This document shows, one piece after another, positions 31,418-41,784 of a stretch of 64,000 bases of DNA. The stretch spans positions 1,426,001 to 1,490,000 of the forward strand of contig NC_010574.1 in assembly GCF_000165395.2 (NCBI RefSeq). Direction: 5' to 3'. Both the position numbers and the translations under genes were made by a program. The notes beneath the pieces were generated by a model. The model was not told the DNA's origin. It saw nothing but the letters and a program-made list of their open reading frames with translations, and made no database searches. Position 1 is the first letter of the stretch. Each line of letters opens with the position of its first letter. Source of the DNA: Babesia bovis T2Bo (taxonomy: Eukaryota; Apicomplexa; Aconoidasida; Piroplasmida; Babesiidae).

Positions 31418-34400
31418 TCATACAAAAGATGAACGTTTGTACGTGTACACAAAGATGATCGTCGACGTGAGACCACCTAATACAGCAGAAAGTACCGTGA
31501 AAATGTACAAACTCCTGCTTTTAGGTACACCGTAGCAACTGACAAAAGAAGTGTTACCTCCCTCGTTACACAATTCATTGTGTGCGTCAAAGTCTTGGCG
31601 CAAAAAACTGCGTGTCAGACAACTGTAACGATAGAAACCCGTGGGTTGATTGAACAATACAGAACGCATCTCGTTTTCCCGGCACAACAACTGCAACATG
31701 TCAAACCACCCAAACGAATGTACAGATTCCATTACAGAACACGGGGTTGTATTTGTTGGACATGAGCAACTGCTTTTCTGCGTATTTTGTAGGCAACGAT
31801 GTTTTAAGACATACCTGATAGATAATGTTGTTTTTAGTAACATCACGCTGGCCACTGTAAAGAGTGCAGTGATGGTCTACACTGCTCTCACCCTGACGTG
31901 AATCGTTCAGAACCCATCCCTGTAGGTCCCAAGTACTCTCTATCACCTGTTCACGAGCCAAATGTGAACGATGAGTTGAAATCTCTTTACGAATCGCAGG
32001 GTCATCAGGACATTGGGGTAGCCAAAGACAATCTACAGTCTCTTTCAAAACAACGCCCTTTGAGATACACTCATCAATGTTAACCCCGTTAGTTACCTTT
32101 AAACGCCGCGTACGCGTCCTGCTGGGCATAAATACTCTGCCGTCCCTAACGTAAATGCATGTTTGAGAACAGAGACTCCATTGACTCCAAGGTTCAGTAT
32201 CACAAATTAATTTGCGCTTCTTACAATACACTAAACCAGCACCCATCAGCTTGGTACGCTTAAAGACACAGTGTAAACCAAATTCAACCTTTTGATCAGC
32301 TTTCATGTTAACGTCATTGTATTTTACATGATCTAAGATGCATCGTCTAATCTTGGCCTCACGGGAATGCTCCAGCAATGTCTTGCACATATTGACTAAA
32401 CGACGGCACAACATAGTGCATTGGCGTGTTAACTTGATGTTTTTCTCAACAATATCACACATCTCCGCCTCCGTGAGAGCTGAAGTGGTCAAAGGGTCAC
32501 TACATCCATTGAATTTGTGATTTAACACAAAAATATTAGTGGGAAAATGACGAATACGGTCACTTACACAGCGACCAATTTCGGCTATATGGACCGCTGG
32601 TATATCAATTTCACATGTCCTACGCATGATTTTGCAACGATCCTGACAATGAAAATCATGACGATAGTCATATGACACAGCCAAACGACAGTCAACCCAT
32701 AATATATCCTCAGCAAAGTTGTTTAACTCAACATTACCAGTTGCGCAATAATTGTCAATATCACCTTGCTTGAATTGGTCGTAAGCTACATCCCTCACAA
32801 CGTCAGTTGGTAATTCTATGCGGTGGTAATTGGCCAATGATATATGCAACTGATAAGGAGTTGCTCGCACCAAGTGTTCTAAGTAACCTTCATTGTCAGT
32901 AGAAACGAGCTCAGTGGAATCACCCAAAACATGTACCTCTTCAGCAGAACATGCAACACCGTCTTCACACATACAGGCTCCATCCTTACTCCAACTTCCT
33001 ATAGAAACATCATAAAATGAGTAATTCAACACGCAAGTATTGTAATCGGGTTTAGATTTCAACTCTTCTTCTGTCGGGCATACATGAAGCTTGCGCCTAC
33101 AAGGACGACGGTGGTCGTAACATACAATCGGCACACGTAAGTACTCAGTGATGGTATCGTCTATCTTCTTTGCACACGGGGCATTACACGCAGACCAGTT
33201 GTTAGGATCTTCACAACGTTTGTCGTATCGATCAGAGTTGGTAGTACCAAATTGGGCCTGTGCTTCCGGAAGACCGGGACGATTTTGCGTAGTTCCCATA
33301 CGCGTAACAATAGCTGATTCATGCTTAGATCCAGGAATAAACTGGAAATTCTCCTTTTCAACGTCGTGATCAGCGTAAATATCTACGCACTTATCAGACC
33401 AGATGTAAAAGTATTTCTGCTGGAATACATTAGGATCGCCTGATCCTTCACGAGAATAACAAAACTCAGAACACGGTGGTACATTTGTACATTCCCGGGT
33501 TTCAACAGTCGAACATGATGAAGAAGTCAGACCGACCTTGTTTGCATATACAGGACGTCGACGGGTCTGTACTGTTGCAAGTCTTCCCGATGAACATTTG
33601 TTGCTACATGCTGACCATTCACCCCAAGGACCTGGAATGCAATCACGATCCATAACGATTTCACCGTCATAATATGAATCTGTATGACGATCGTCAACTT
33701 TCGCTGGGCTATTATTTGTTTTCGATTCGTCCCCATCATCAGCTGGATTCTCTGGTTCTTTATTGCCTGGGTTATTCATACCAGAATCTATATCTCGTTT
33801 TTTCATAAATGTAATGTACTGGTTGATCAGGCTATTCATGCCAGGTGCTTCTATGACACACTGCGGGCGTTTTTTATGAAAGCATTCAATTAAGTCATCA
33901 TCGTATATGCAACTCTGTATACCATCGGCGCTAAGACAGCTGTCGTAACAACTACGACTTAAATGTCGATAACCCTTCTTCTGTGAATATGTACAAATTT
34001 CCTCTGCCATGGCACTACCCATATCCTGAATAACAAAACCAAATACACGAGTCATATGTAACCTATGTGTTGCCAAAATGGCAACGATAGTAATATCAGT
34101 TGAAAAATCATAATTTAATGCCTCCGAACTCACAGCAGGAGCTTCTCCAAAGACATTTAATCGTAATGAAGCAGAGGGCAGATTTTTTTCATCTTGTTCC
34201 TCCCCTTCCAAACATACTTTGACATAAGAAAAAACATTCTTAGGATAAGGCCACGTATACGGCAAACTTAATGAAACTTTAGCCACGCCACGGAAATCTG
34301 GTTTTTCATCAAATGTCATTATTCTCAACCTATGTAATCGAATTTCACGACGATTCTCTATTGCCAGATAGCCAAGTTTTATCGTTTGGGGCGATGATTT

Positions 34401-36018
34401 CCCCAATTCGTTAACAACAAAATGAACTCTGTAATTTCTCTTGCCTTTTACAAGTATTGGAATATGTATAGAAGCGGTCTGACCATTATCTCTATCATTT
34501 GTATGGTTTGTGTCACCCTGATTCTGTAATATTACAATCCAATTGCGCAAAGGATCAATCGGCAGTCTCACATGTCCATCTGTGTTGCAGCTAACAACCC
34601 CCGCTCTTATACTATTGTTTGGATCTGGAGAATGATCACCTTTGCTAAGACCAATCCATTGTATTGTATGCTTTACATCACTATGTATTTTAACGCAATA
34701 GATAGTGCAGCTTAGCATATAGCTGGTTATCCAGAACCCAGTTGAAGACACATCTGAGACTTCGACATGCAATAGATCGTGGTCTGTCTGAGGAGTTGAT
34801 GTATAAATTATAGGGCTATCTATGGGATTAGTAAACTTCACTTCAGTCCATGTACCATTGGTAACTTCCACTTCGTTGATTTCATACTCTGTTATCGCTC
34901 GATATGGTTAATATGTATCACTTACTGGGATCGAAGTATTCTTCCGCATATTGTAAATCATGCATGTCCACCTGATCTACAAAATGTAGGCAACATATCG
35001 GGCACCTTACCAAAAATATATCTACATCTTTGATCAAAAACATTTGTCTTAAACAAGCTGGCCACACATTTAAGTCGTTCCAATCTTGTCAGAGGCATAC
35101 TAGAATCAGTACATTGCTTCATAAAGTGCATACAAGTATGCAAACAAAAGGTTCTATCATCTGGTGATATGGCATTGAATAGGATGCAATCGAAAGCATG
35201 AACTACATAGTGATAAAATGTATAAAGATCCAGCTAACCCTTTATACAGAAATGCTCTAATAACTTCACGTTCCACCGTTGTCTACACGGACCTAGTAGT
35301 TTATACTTAATGGAACAACTGTTGTGATATCCACATCGATCCCATGCCAATGTGGTGAATACCCTAGGTGTTGTAATGCACTGAGCAACAGCATCGAGGA
35401 ATCCAATCACATGACCGGAAGGGCAACTAACGTTCAAACTACTGTTGAGTATGTATTTCCTCTCGGATACTTCATCTAAACTTGTACGTTGTGGATCTGA
35501 GTATTATATCATCTCATTTGTTTGTTGTGCTCTTTTGAAAATAATACATTATATATCAAATGAAATATATACCAATGCAATCATATTATAGAAGAAATGT
35601 CTGAATTGATCATACCTTTATCTGGTGACACCGGAGCATCTGGTGATTTTGGAGTAACGGGATCGTCCTGTCCTGGCGGTGGTGTTATTGCTTTATCACT
35701 GCTGTTATCATCAAAAGTTAAACGGGTGGCGTCAGCTTCATCCGTGTCTGGCAATTTCGGCGCCTTCACCCTTGAGGCGATTGCAACCAAATCCTTGTAA
35801 CGCGATCTCACTTTATCGAATGGATTACGAAATAATGTCAAACTGTTATATCATCTCTTATAATAAACACGCACCGACCTCGGTTTAGAAGAGGTAGGTG
35901 CAGGGGGTATTGGAGCACATACCACATGAGTGATACCTATTCCATGGTACTTATGGAAAAGGAAAAGCGTCACTATAGCAAGTGATAGCCTAACATTGAA
36001 TGGTGAATTAAGTCTCAT
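31418..36018 (-). CDS. Large secreted type I membrane protein with thrombospondin type 1 repeats (paralogue B)
   Basis: About 1,450 residues in seven exons. ATG 36018 encodes a signal peptide (LSLAIVTLFLFHKYHGIG). A Pro/Asp-rich exon follows, then one (about 35246-35505) with CPSGHVIGFLDAVAQCIT and GPCRQRWNVKLLEHFCI. This resembles a SUEL/galactose-binding lectin fold. Exons of 34-37-base introns (for example 34889-34925 and 31778-31814) lead to a main exon of about 3 kb. TSP1-like modules there include PWGEWSACSNKC, NNWSACNAPC and PWSQWSLCSQTC. The C-terminus has a membrane segment (LYIFTVLSAVLGGLTSTIIFV) and a tiny basic tail. The long frame appears to start at 34871, but that codon is GTG and the frame is spliced upstream. 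Architecture and many Cys motifs match paralogue A. Confidence 0.83.
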
Positions 36019-36490
36019 TGTTATGGTTCAGTGGGTTGCGATACTGGGATTAAAGTCTACGTCAACAATCTGGATGCATATTCGGTCATATTCATGTACT
36101 TAGGTACAATTAAGTAAGCCTATTGTTGGTATAGCATTACAAAGTGAAGCTATAAGTGTGTAAACGATACGTAGTGGCGCAGTGTCTAAAAAGCAAAGCA
36201 TACCTAGGTTGGAAACTTAATTTCCGGGATCATAGGTGATCTGCTGCGCATAGGAAACGTATAATGCGCCTTCCTATCAACGTACGTGTATAAAACAGTA
36301 ATGATGTGCATTCCCATCCTGTATTTAGATTCTGTACACATTATCATTGCAATATGAAGTGATGTGTAGCCACGTGTGGCAACCGTTTAGAAGGTTAGGA
36401 CCCACCCAAAATCACCATAATAAATGTGGACTATTCACACATTTGCATTTGTGCAAATTAATCGCATAAGCAAAAACTAAAAGAATAGTA
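36019..36490. promoter_or_regulatory. Divergent upstream region of TSP1 paralogue B and bL32
   Basis: 472 bases between divergent start codons, with no supported reading frame. It probably carries both promoters; no defined element is seen. Confidence 0.4.
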
Positions 36491-36828
36491 ATGGCGGTAC
36501 CGAAAAACAAACGAAGCAAGGCAAAGGTCAAGCAACGCGGCAACATTATATTTTTTGATCAGCTTTGTGGTAACTGGTTACGTTATAGGGATTGGTAAGT
36601 TTGTGTGTTGTTATATGTAAACATTATAATCTATAGGTTCTACCGAGGACTATCGGCACAAAGGAGGCTACCTAAGAGTTTCGAAGGCCTCAGTCCACCT
36701 ATTCAACGACCTGTATTATTCAGTGGATTTTGGTCACCCAGGTGTGTGTTTAAAGTTCCAATTAATTAACGTTGTGTTTTAGTTTCGTCTCTGCAGCCTT
36801 CCGCGGCATAAAGAAGACTGCGCGCTAA
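36491..36828 (+). CDS. Organellar ribosomal protein bL32
   Basis: A small gene of three exons: 36491-36594, 36637-36741 and 36783-36828, with introns of 42 and 41 bases. It encodes 84 residues and ends AAFRGIKKTAR. The start MAVPKNKRSKAKVKQRGN is characteristic of bacterial-type L32 (AVPKRRTSK-like), so it should join the large subunit of the mitochondrial or apicoplast ribosome. The remainder is diverged from bacterial L32 and no zinc-binding cysteines are obvious. There is no signal peptide, which favours the mitochondrion. No exon is long enough to stand out as an open frame. Confidence 0.68.
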
Positions 36829-36948
36829 CCAATTTATATGATCGGTGGTTTTCAAGCTCAAATAACAAAACAGAACATAAGGATAATATTTAATTAATCA
36901 CAGATGTGTAAAAAGTGCATGATAACGCACTGATGGGGTGGCTCCGCG

Positions 36949-37495
36949 ATGCAACTTCAACTATATAATGGCCTTTTTAGTCCAATTAAGGCTAAAATGA
37001 GAGTATTAAGAACATATATAAGGGGGTTTGACGTTTCTGCATCATGTCTACCTTCATCATCGCATATACAGAGCCAGCGCAGGTGGCTTGGCCAGGCGCC
37101 ATCAGGACGCAAGATCGATTCCGTAAGTCTACTTTTTTGCCTTTTAAAACTATATTATATGACCAATAACTGGTGTGTAGGTCGATGCTGCTTGGGATGA
37201 GGCAAAGAAGTTGTTTTACAAGCCCAGCATGGGATACTCCGAGTTCGCCAAGCGTGTTGATGCACTTAGGATATTCGCCTTTTGGGCTATGATTACAGGA
37301 TTGAGTATAGATCTTATTATAAATCCTCCACAAAGCGCATACTGGTCAAAGTGGAACGTTTTAAAGATGCCTTCAAGGTTGATGGATAAATTTGGCCATA
37401 AATCTAAGCAAGACGTAATGAGCAATGCAGTTGAATTGGACCAGGACCACCTAACTGAGGCTGTCAGGGAGTACCACCGTGTTTGCAATGTATAA
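36949..37495 (+). CDS. Probable mitochondrial single-span membrane protein
   Basis: Two exons joined over a 58-base intron (37123-37180) give 162 residues if ATG 36949 is used; a second ATG 17 codons further (MRVLRTYIRGF) may be the true start. The N-terminal 55 residues are basic, Ser-rich and lack acids (SSSHIQSQRRWLGQAPSGRK), typical of an import presequence. One membrane segment (IFAFWAMITGLSIDLII) follows, then a 75-residue hydrophilic tail (KMPSRLMDKFGHKSKQDVM). No family is recognised. It lies head-to-tail with bL32 and convergent with the DnaJ gene, with about 67 bases between stops. Confidence 0.7.
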
Positions 37496-37562
37496 GACAT
37501 GCCACAGCGTTTGTACAACTAACATTAATACTAAAAGATATTTGTTACATGCGGTTTTTTGA

Positions 37563-38688
37563 TTAACCCAACTCATTGAATACAGCAATCATTTGCTTCT
37601 TCTGCTCCGGAGTTAGCGTCCGCGGGAACGTAATGTCAAATTCCAATATGAGATCTCCACGGTGGGAGGGCGACTTCGAAATTGGCATTCCTTCGTTCGG
37701 GATGACTTTCCGGTACGACGGTGAAACAACGTCGACAATTCGGGTTGTTACCCTGCGATTGTCCAGTGTAGTAAGAGTTGCCTGGAATCCAGTCAAAGCC
37801 TTTACCAAAGGCACTGTGAACTTGTATATTAAGTTGTTACCGTCACGCGTAAATCTTGGGTGTGGCTTTGATCTTATGATAAATATAAGATCGCCCGGAG
37901 GGCTCGTAGGTGACGCTTGGTCACCTTCATGTGCAAAAGTCAATTTTGTTCCGTCCTTCCAACCCTATACATAATGTATACCAGGTAACAGTGACTTACC
38001 GCCTTGACGTCGACCTTAAGGATCTGTTCTTCCTTGTACTCAGTGTTGCCTGAGAAGCGTTTACGCGTTATCTTCATTTTCTTCGTGGTGCCAGTGTAGA
38101 GCTCCTCTAGTGTGACCGGTAGATCTAGCTCGTAATTAACAGACTTGGAGGGACGTGAATGAGTTGTATGATGCATTTGAAAAGCATCGCCGAAACCACC
38201 CATATCATCACCAAAATTGCCATTGAACATGAAGCCGCGGTCAGTGGAAAAGAATCTCTTGAACAACTCCGATGGGTCCACACCAGTATCTGGCAATCGA
38301 TGAGACATTAAGCAGTAATAAACAACTTACAAACATATTGAGTTGTACCGGCTCCTTGGTTTGGACCACCGGCGGTGCCTTTCAAACCCTCCTCTCCAAA
38401 CTGGTCATATATCTTCCGTTTTTCAGGATCAGAAAGAACGTCATATGCCTCGGAGACATTTTTGAACATATCCTCCGCCTGCAAACTATGTCCAATGATC
38501 TCGACAAACACACCTTTTGTTTGGCAACAGGATCAGGATGTTTGTCTGGATGCCATTGCATGGCCAGCTTACGATAGGCTTTTTTCAACTCGGCATCGTT
38601 GGATCCACGGCTTACACCGAGAATTGAGTAATAATCCTATAAACACATTATTCACAATAATGTTCAAGTTCGCACTTACCTTGCCCAT
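37563..38688 (-). CDS. DnaJ/HSP40 co-chaperone, type II (DNAJB/Sis1-like)
   Basis: DnaJ proteins stimulate HSP70 ATP hydrolysis. The J domain carries HPD in [13 protein letters not shown] and ends [24 protein letters not shown] Gly/Phe region ([18 protein letters not shown]) and the two C-terminal substrate-binding domains follow ([55 protein letters not shown]). There is no zinc-finger CxxCxGxG, so it is type II. Exon 1 is only nine bases (MGK, 38680-38688), and four further exons follow, about 320-330 residues in all. There is no signal peptide; it is cytosolic. Confidence 0.92.
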
Positions 38689-39402
38689 TGTGACTAAGCA
38701 GATGAATATACACCGAAAGGTCTAGGCCGATGTGCAGCGCACAAGCCTGTTAAATGTTGTGCCTCTCGCTGTGATCTATATAGCAGATACACCGGAGTTT
38801 ATGCACATTAGCATTTTGCAGTCAGTATTTTCTATTGCGTTGCCGTCAATCAAATGTGACAGGCCCAAGTGTACTCGGGCGCGGCGGGCTCGTTGTCCCC
38901 CTGTTGTCAGTGTATAATCTGGACTAACATGTAAACTCCAGCGTACATCTAAGACATTAGAGTGGAGTCATTAGGTTCTATGGGACATTTTTTAAATACA
39001 ACGCACGAGCTGTGCAACGTTGAATCACTGCATTAGTACCGTGTTGATATATTATTTTTTCATCAAGCCGCGATATGCTGGATTTAAATGTTACATTGAA
39101 ATTATACTATTATGCCTATTTCCCAAAAACTCATGTAACCGCTGACTCGTCACCACGTGCCGTAATTCGGTTTGTCACATGGCAAGCCACTGCTTATGCA
39201 CGGTAAGGTACATATAAAAATGAAATATCGCGCACATTCATTCCATATATAATTAAAGTATTGAAACATTTTTCATGTGTTTTCTGGAGTGAAGTCCAGC
39301 AGGCGTCGAATCTACAATATGCCTACACAGCAGCTAATGATGTGCATGGGTGACTGGTCCATCTTGATATTAAATTAAGGCCCCGTCTGGTGTTTTATGG
39401 TT
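38689..39402. other. Gene-free stretch upstream of DnaJ
   Basis: 714 bases between the DnaJ start and the stop of the 39403 gene. A 61-codon frame (38732-38917) has no support. The part near 38870-38910 is GC-rich compared with its surroundings. No tRNA cloverleaf was recognised by eye. Probably the DnaJ promoter and the 3' region of the next gene. Confidence 0.4.
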
Positions 39403-39939
39403 TCAAAAATCTATACCACGGCGAATTGAGTCGTCTATGATGGTTACCGGCCTTGCAGCTTGTACTGCGGAGGCAGCCGCTTCAACCTTTTTAGCTAAAA
39501 CGGCGTAAGGCGCGGTTTCCTCGTATTTGTCCAGTGAGTCATCATATTTCCATAGACGTAGCTAAAACGATTGGTAAATATAATCACAGTAAAGACTTAC
39601 CTGGAGATAGTGTGGATAAGGTTCGTCCCAATTGACTGCCTTGTATAAACGAGTGTAACTATAGTCAGGTCTTCTCTGAGCATGTCGTGCTAATCGATTC
39701 CAGCTACTTTCAAAGTCTTGAATCGATGAAGTGTTATAAGCGACCAACTCCAAGTTATCGCTGAATTCACCGGAAGCCACCCTTTTTCTACGTATTTTAG
39801 TACCTACAATGGCTCCCAAGACCGCTCCTGCACATATCATTACCATGTGTTGCTGTTTTAGCGTGGCATATGCATAGAAGTCTAGCAACTCCTCGGCGAA
39901 GTTCCTGGAGCAACGCGACACACGCGAAAAGATACTCAT
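39403..39939 (-). CDS. Small membrane protein of unknown function
   Basis: Two exons with a 39-base intron (39562-39600) give 165 residues. One membrane segment (MVMICAGAVLGAIVGTKI) lies near residue 35, followed at once by a basic KIRRKR, so the C-terminal part probably faces the cytosol or matrix. The start MSIFSRVSRCSRNFAEELL has an amphipathic, arginine-bearing look consistent with a mitochondrial protein. The C-terminal segment (AKKVEAAASAVQAARPVTII) looks helical. No family is recognised. It ends before a gene-poor stretch and starts 137 bases from the stop of the transferase gene. Confidence 0.7.
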
Positions 39940-40076
39940 TGCGATATCATGTTTGTCTAATGCAAGGTAATATATTATTACTACATTTATTTCTGAAACC
40001 CGCGTTATTTCGCAGCGGGTATAGCTTTATTATGTGGCTTTTGTGTAGTTGGAAGGACTTGGCGCCTGCCATGTTA

Positions 40077-41593
40077 TTAAACAACTCCGCATCGGCGTTG
40101 CTCATTTTCGAATTCTTCCAATAAAGCGACTCCATTAGCGTGATCTCGGAAGCGCTGAGGTATCTCAAATGTCCGTTCCTAGTTGATATGGGTACTTAAA
40201 AGACCGACACACCTGTCTCTTGGCATTTGTAAAGGCGTCAATGAATGCGCCACGAGATATTACATTAGCGCCTAGACTGCGTTTATACGGTATATCCATA
40301 CCTAGGTCCCAAAAATCAATGCCTAAATGTAATGTGTACGATACAAGTCCACTTACCCTGGAAATGTAAAATAGCAGCCAGAGAGTACATTTGGAAAGTT
40401 CCTGATGAGGATACGGTATGGAATCCAGTTACACTGGTATACACACCGCCGGTGATAACTGTGTCATCTCAACAAATCAACGATTCACCTACAACCGATT
40501 TCACCGGCGACCAATTCTCTTCCTTGCCACACCTCCACAGAGTGTAATGTAGTACCTTCTACCTCGTAACGATGTTTTTGGTAGTACATTTGATTGAATT
40601 CACGTTGCATTTCGGGATACATCCAATTTTCACCGTGTTGGCGTACGATTCCTTTGATCACCTGAATATTATTAGAACTTTACATAACGGCCAAATGGTG
40701 TTATATAAATATATATACCTACTCGATTAAACACGGTATCCAGTGTTATTCTCATATGCTTCGCCGCATTCTTTCCACGCTTTGTCATACGTATATGTAA
40801 GGGTCTAAGGTAACAACGATCGGTATGCATTTTAGGTATCAGCAGTCGCTTATGATGATCCAGCGCTTCTACACTCACGGCGACTGTAATAAACCCTCTC
40901 GATGCTAAGCGATACATCAGTTCCCCTTCCACGTATGGTGACCAAGCAGTCTCACCTGAGACGTACATACGATTCTAGTGAGAGTCACCTACCATCAAGT
41001 CCTTCTTGTTGAAATATATCCAATGCATCGTCTAAGCTGCTATATGGAGTTATCAAGGGACTCAGATTAATGCGGCAATTTTCATCAGCCAAACGACGCA
41101 AAAAACAACATGCATCTATATCTCTTGCCAATTGCATCAGCCTGGAGTACCATGGAGCTTGAGTAAGTGTGTGGTTGTTCCAAATTAGAAATATTAGACC
41201 ACGTACAAGCTGTTGCCTCAACACGGTACTATTGTTACCAAATAAGAGAATCTCTACCTTTACCAACTCACTCATAGTATCATGAGCAACCACAGCAGTT
41301 TGCGTGGCTTTAGAATCCTGTATGGCACTAACCAAGCGCCTCCAGCGATCGCTGTGCACAGAACTTGCAAAACATGAACCATGTTCCAAGACATCAGGGT
41401 CCAGCGACGGTATGTCTGTACACTCGAAGCAATGCCCTCTTAATTCCAAGTCAGTACGAGAGCTAGTCTCAATTAGCATTCTATCCCACTCTCGATTCTT
41501 TTGTTCCGCAAGCTCCCATCGAGTGACTGGTGTAGGTTGACCAGGGTAGAATCCATCATCAGGATCCGAAAGAAGTCCACCCATATCATCCAT
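40077..41593 (-). CDS. Leucyl/phenylalanyl-tRNA-protein transferase-like protein (bacterial Aat fold)
   Basis: The enzyme class transfers an amino acid from aminoacyl-tRNA to a protein N-terminus, marking it for degradation. The catalytic half, built from exons between 40969 and 40077, shows WSPYVEGELMYRLASRGFI, the segment from LLIPKMHTDRCYL, then QHGENWMYPEM, TLHSVEVWQGRELVAGEI, GGVYTSVTGFH and IDFWDLGMDIPYKRSLGA. The order matches bacterial Aat (HSVEVW...ELVGG...). About 200 N-terminal residues (41593-40996, MDDMGGLLSDPDDGFY) are an extension joined across a 37-base intron; they could be a separate gene. Six exons. Plasmodium has a known L/F-transferase relative with altered specificity (ATEL1), so this is probably its piroplasm counterpart. 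The specificity is not predictable here. Confidence 0.78.
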
Positions 41594-41784
41594 GTATAAA
41601 ATCCTTATAATGTCGCATATTCATATGTAATATTAAATTTAATATGTGTTTTCATTTTAGGCTCCGCAAGGTAAGTGTGTACGGTTTGTGTCTAGGGGCT
41701 TGGGATACAACAACAAAGTTATACAGGGTCCATACTACATTCTATGTGCAATGATGTGGTACCATTGGTGATATACATTGGGTG

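Noticed and set aside
34871..34871. Start of a 1,056-residue gene at 34871
   Set aside because: The codon is GTG, and the frame joins upstream across a 37-base intron to exons leading to a signal peptide at 36018.
38689..39402. tRNA or other structured RNA in the gene-free stretch
   Set aside because: No convincing TTCGA/GGTTC loop with paired arms could be made by eye; a tRNAscan run would be decisive.
40985..41593. Separate 202-residue gene upstream of the transferase domain
   Set aside because: A 37-base GT..AG intron joins it in frame to the catalytic exons and both are minus strand, so I merged them; the split is kept as a stated alternative.
41782..41784. Start of URB1-like gene at 41782
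   Set aside because: The codon is GTG. The next codon, 41785, is ATG. Similar non-ATG starts were set aside at 6438, 11746, 13857, 31316, 51392, 56661, 59307 and 60698.
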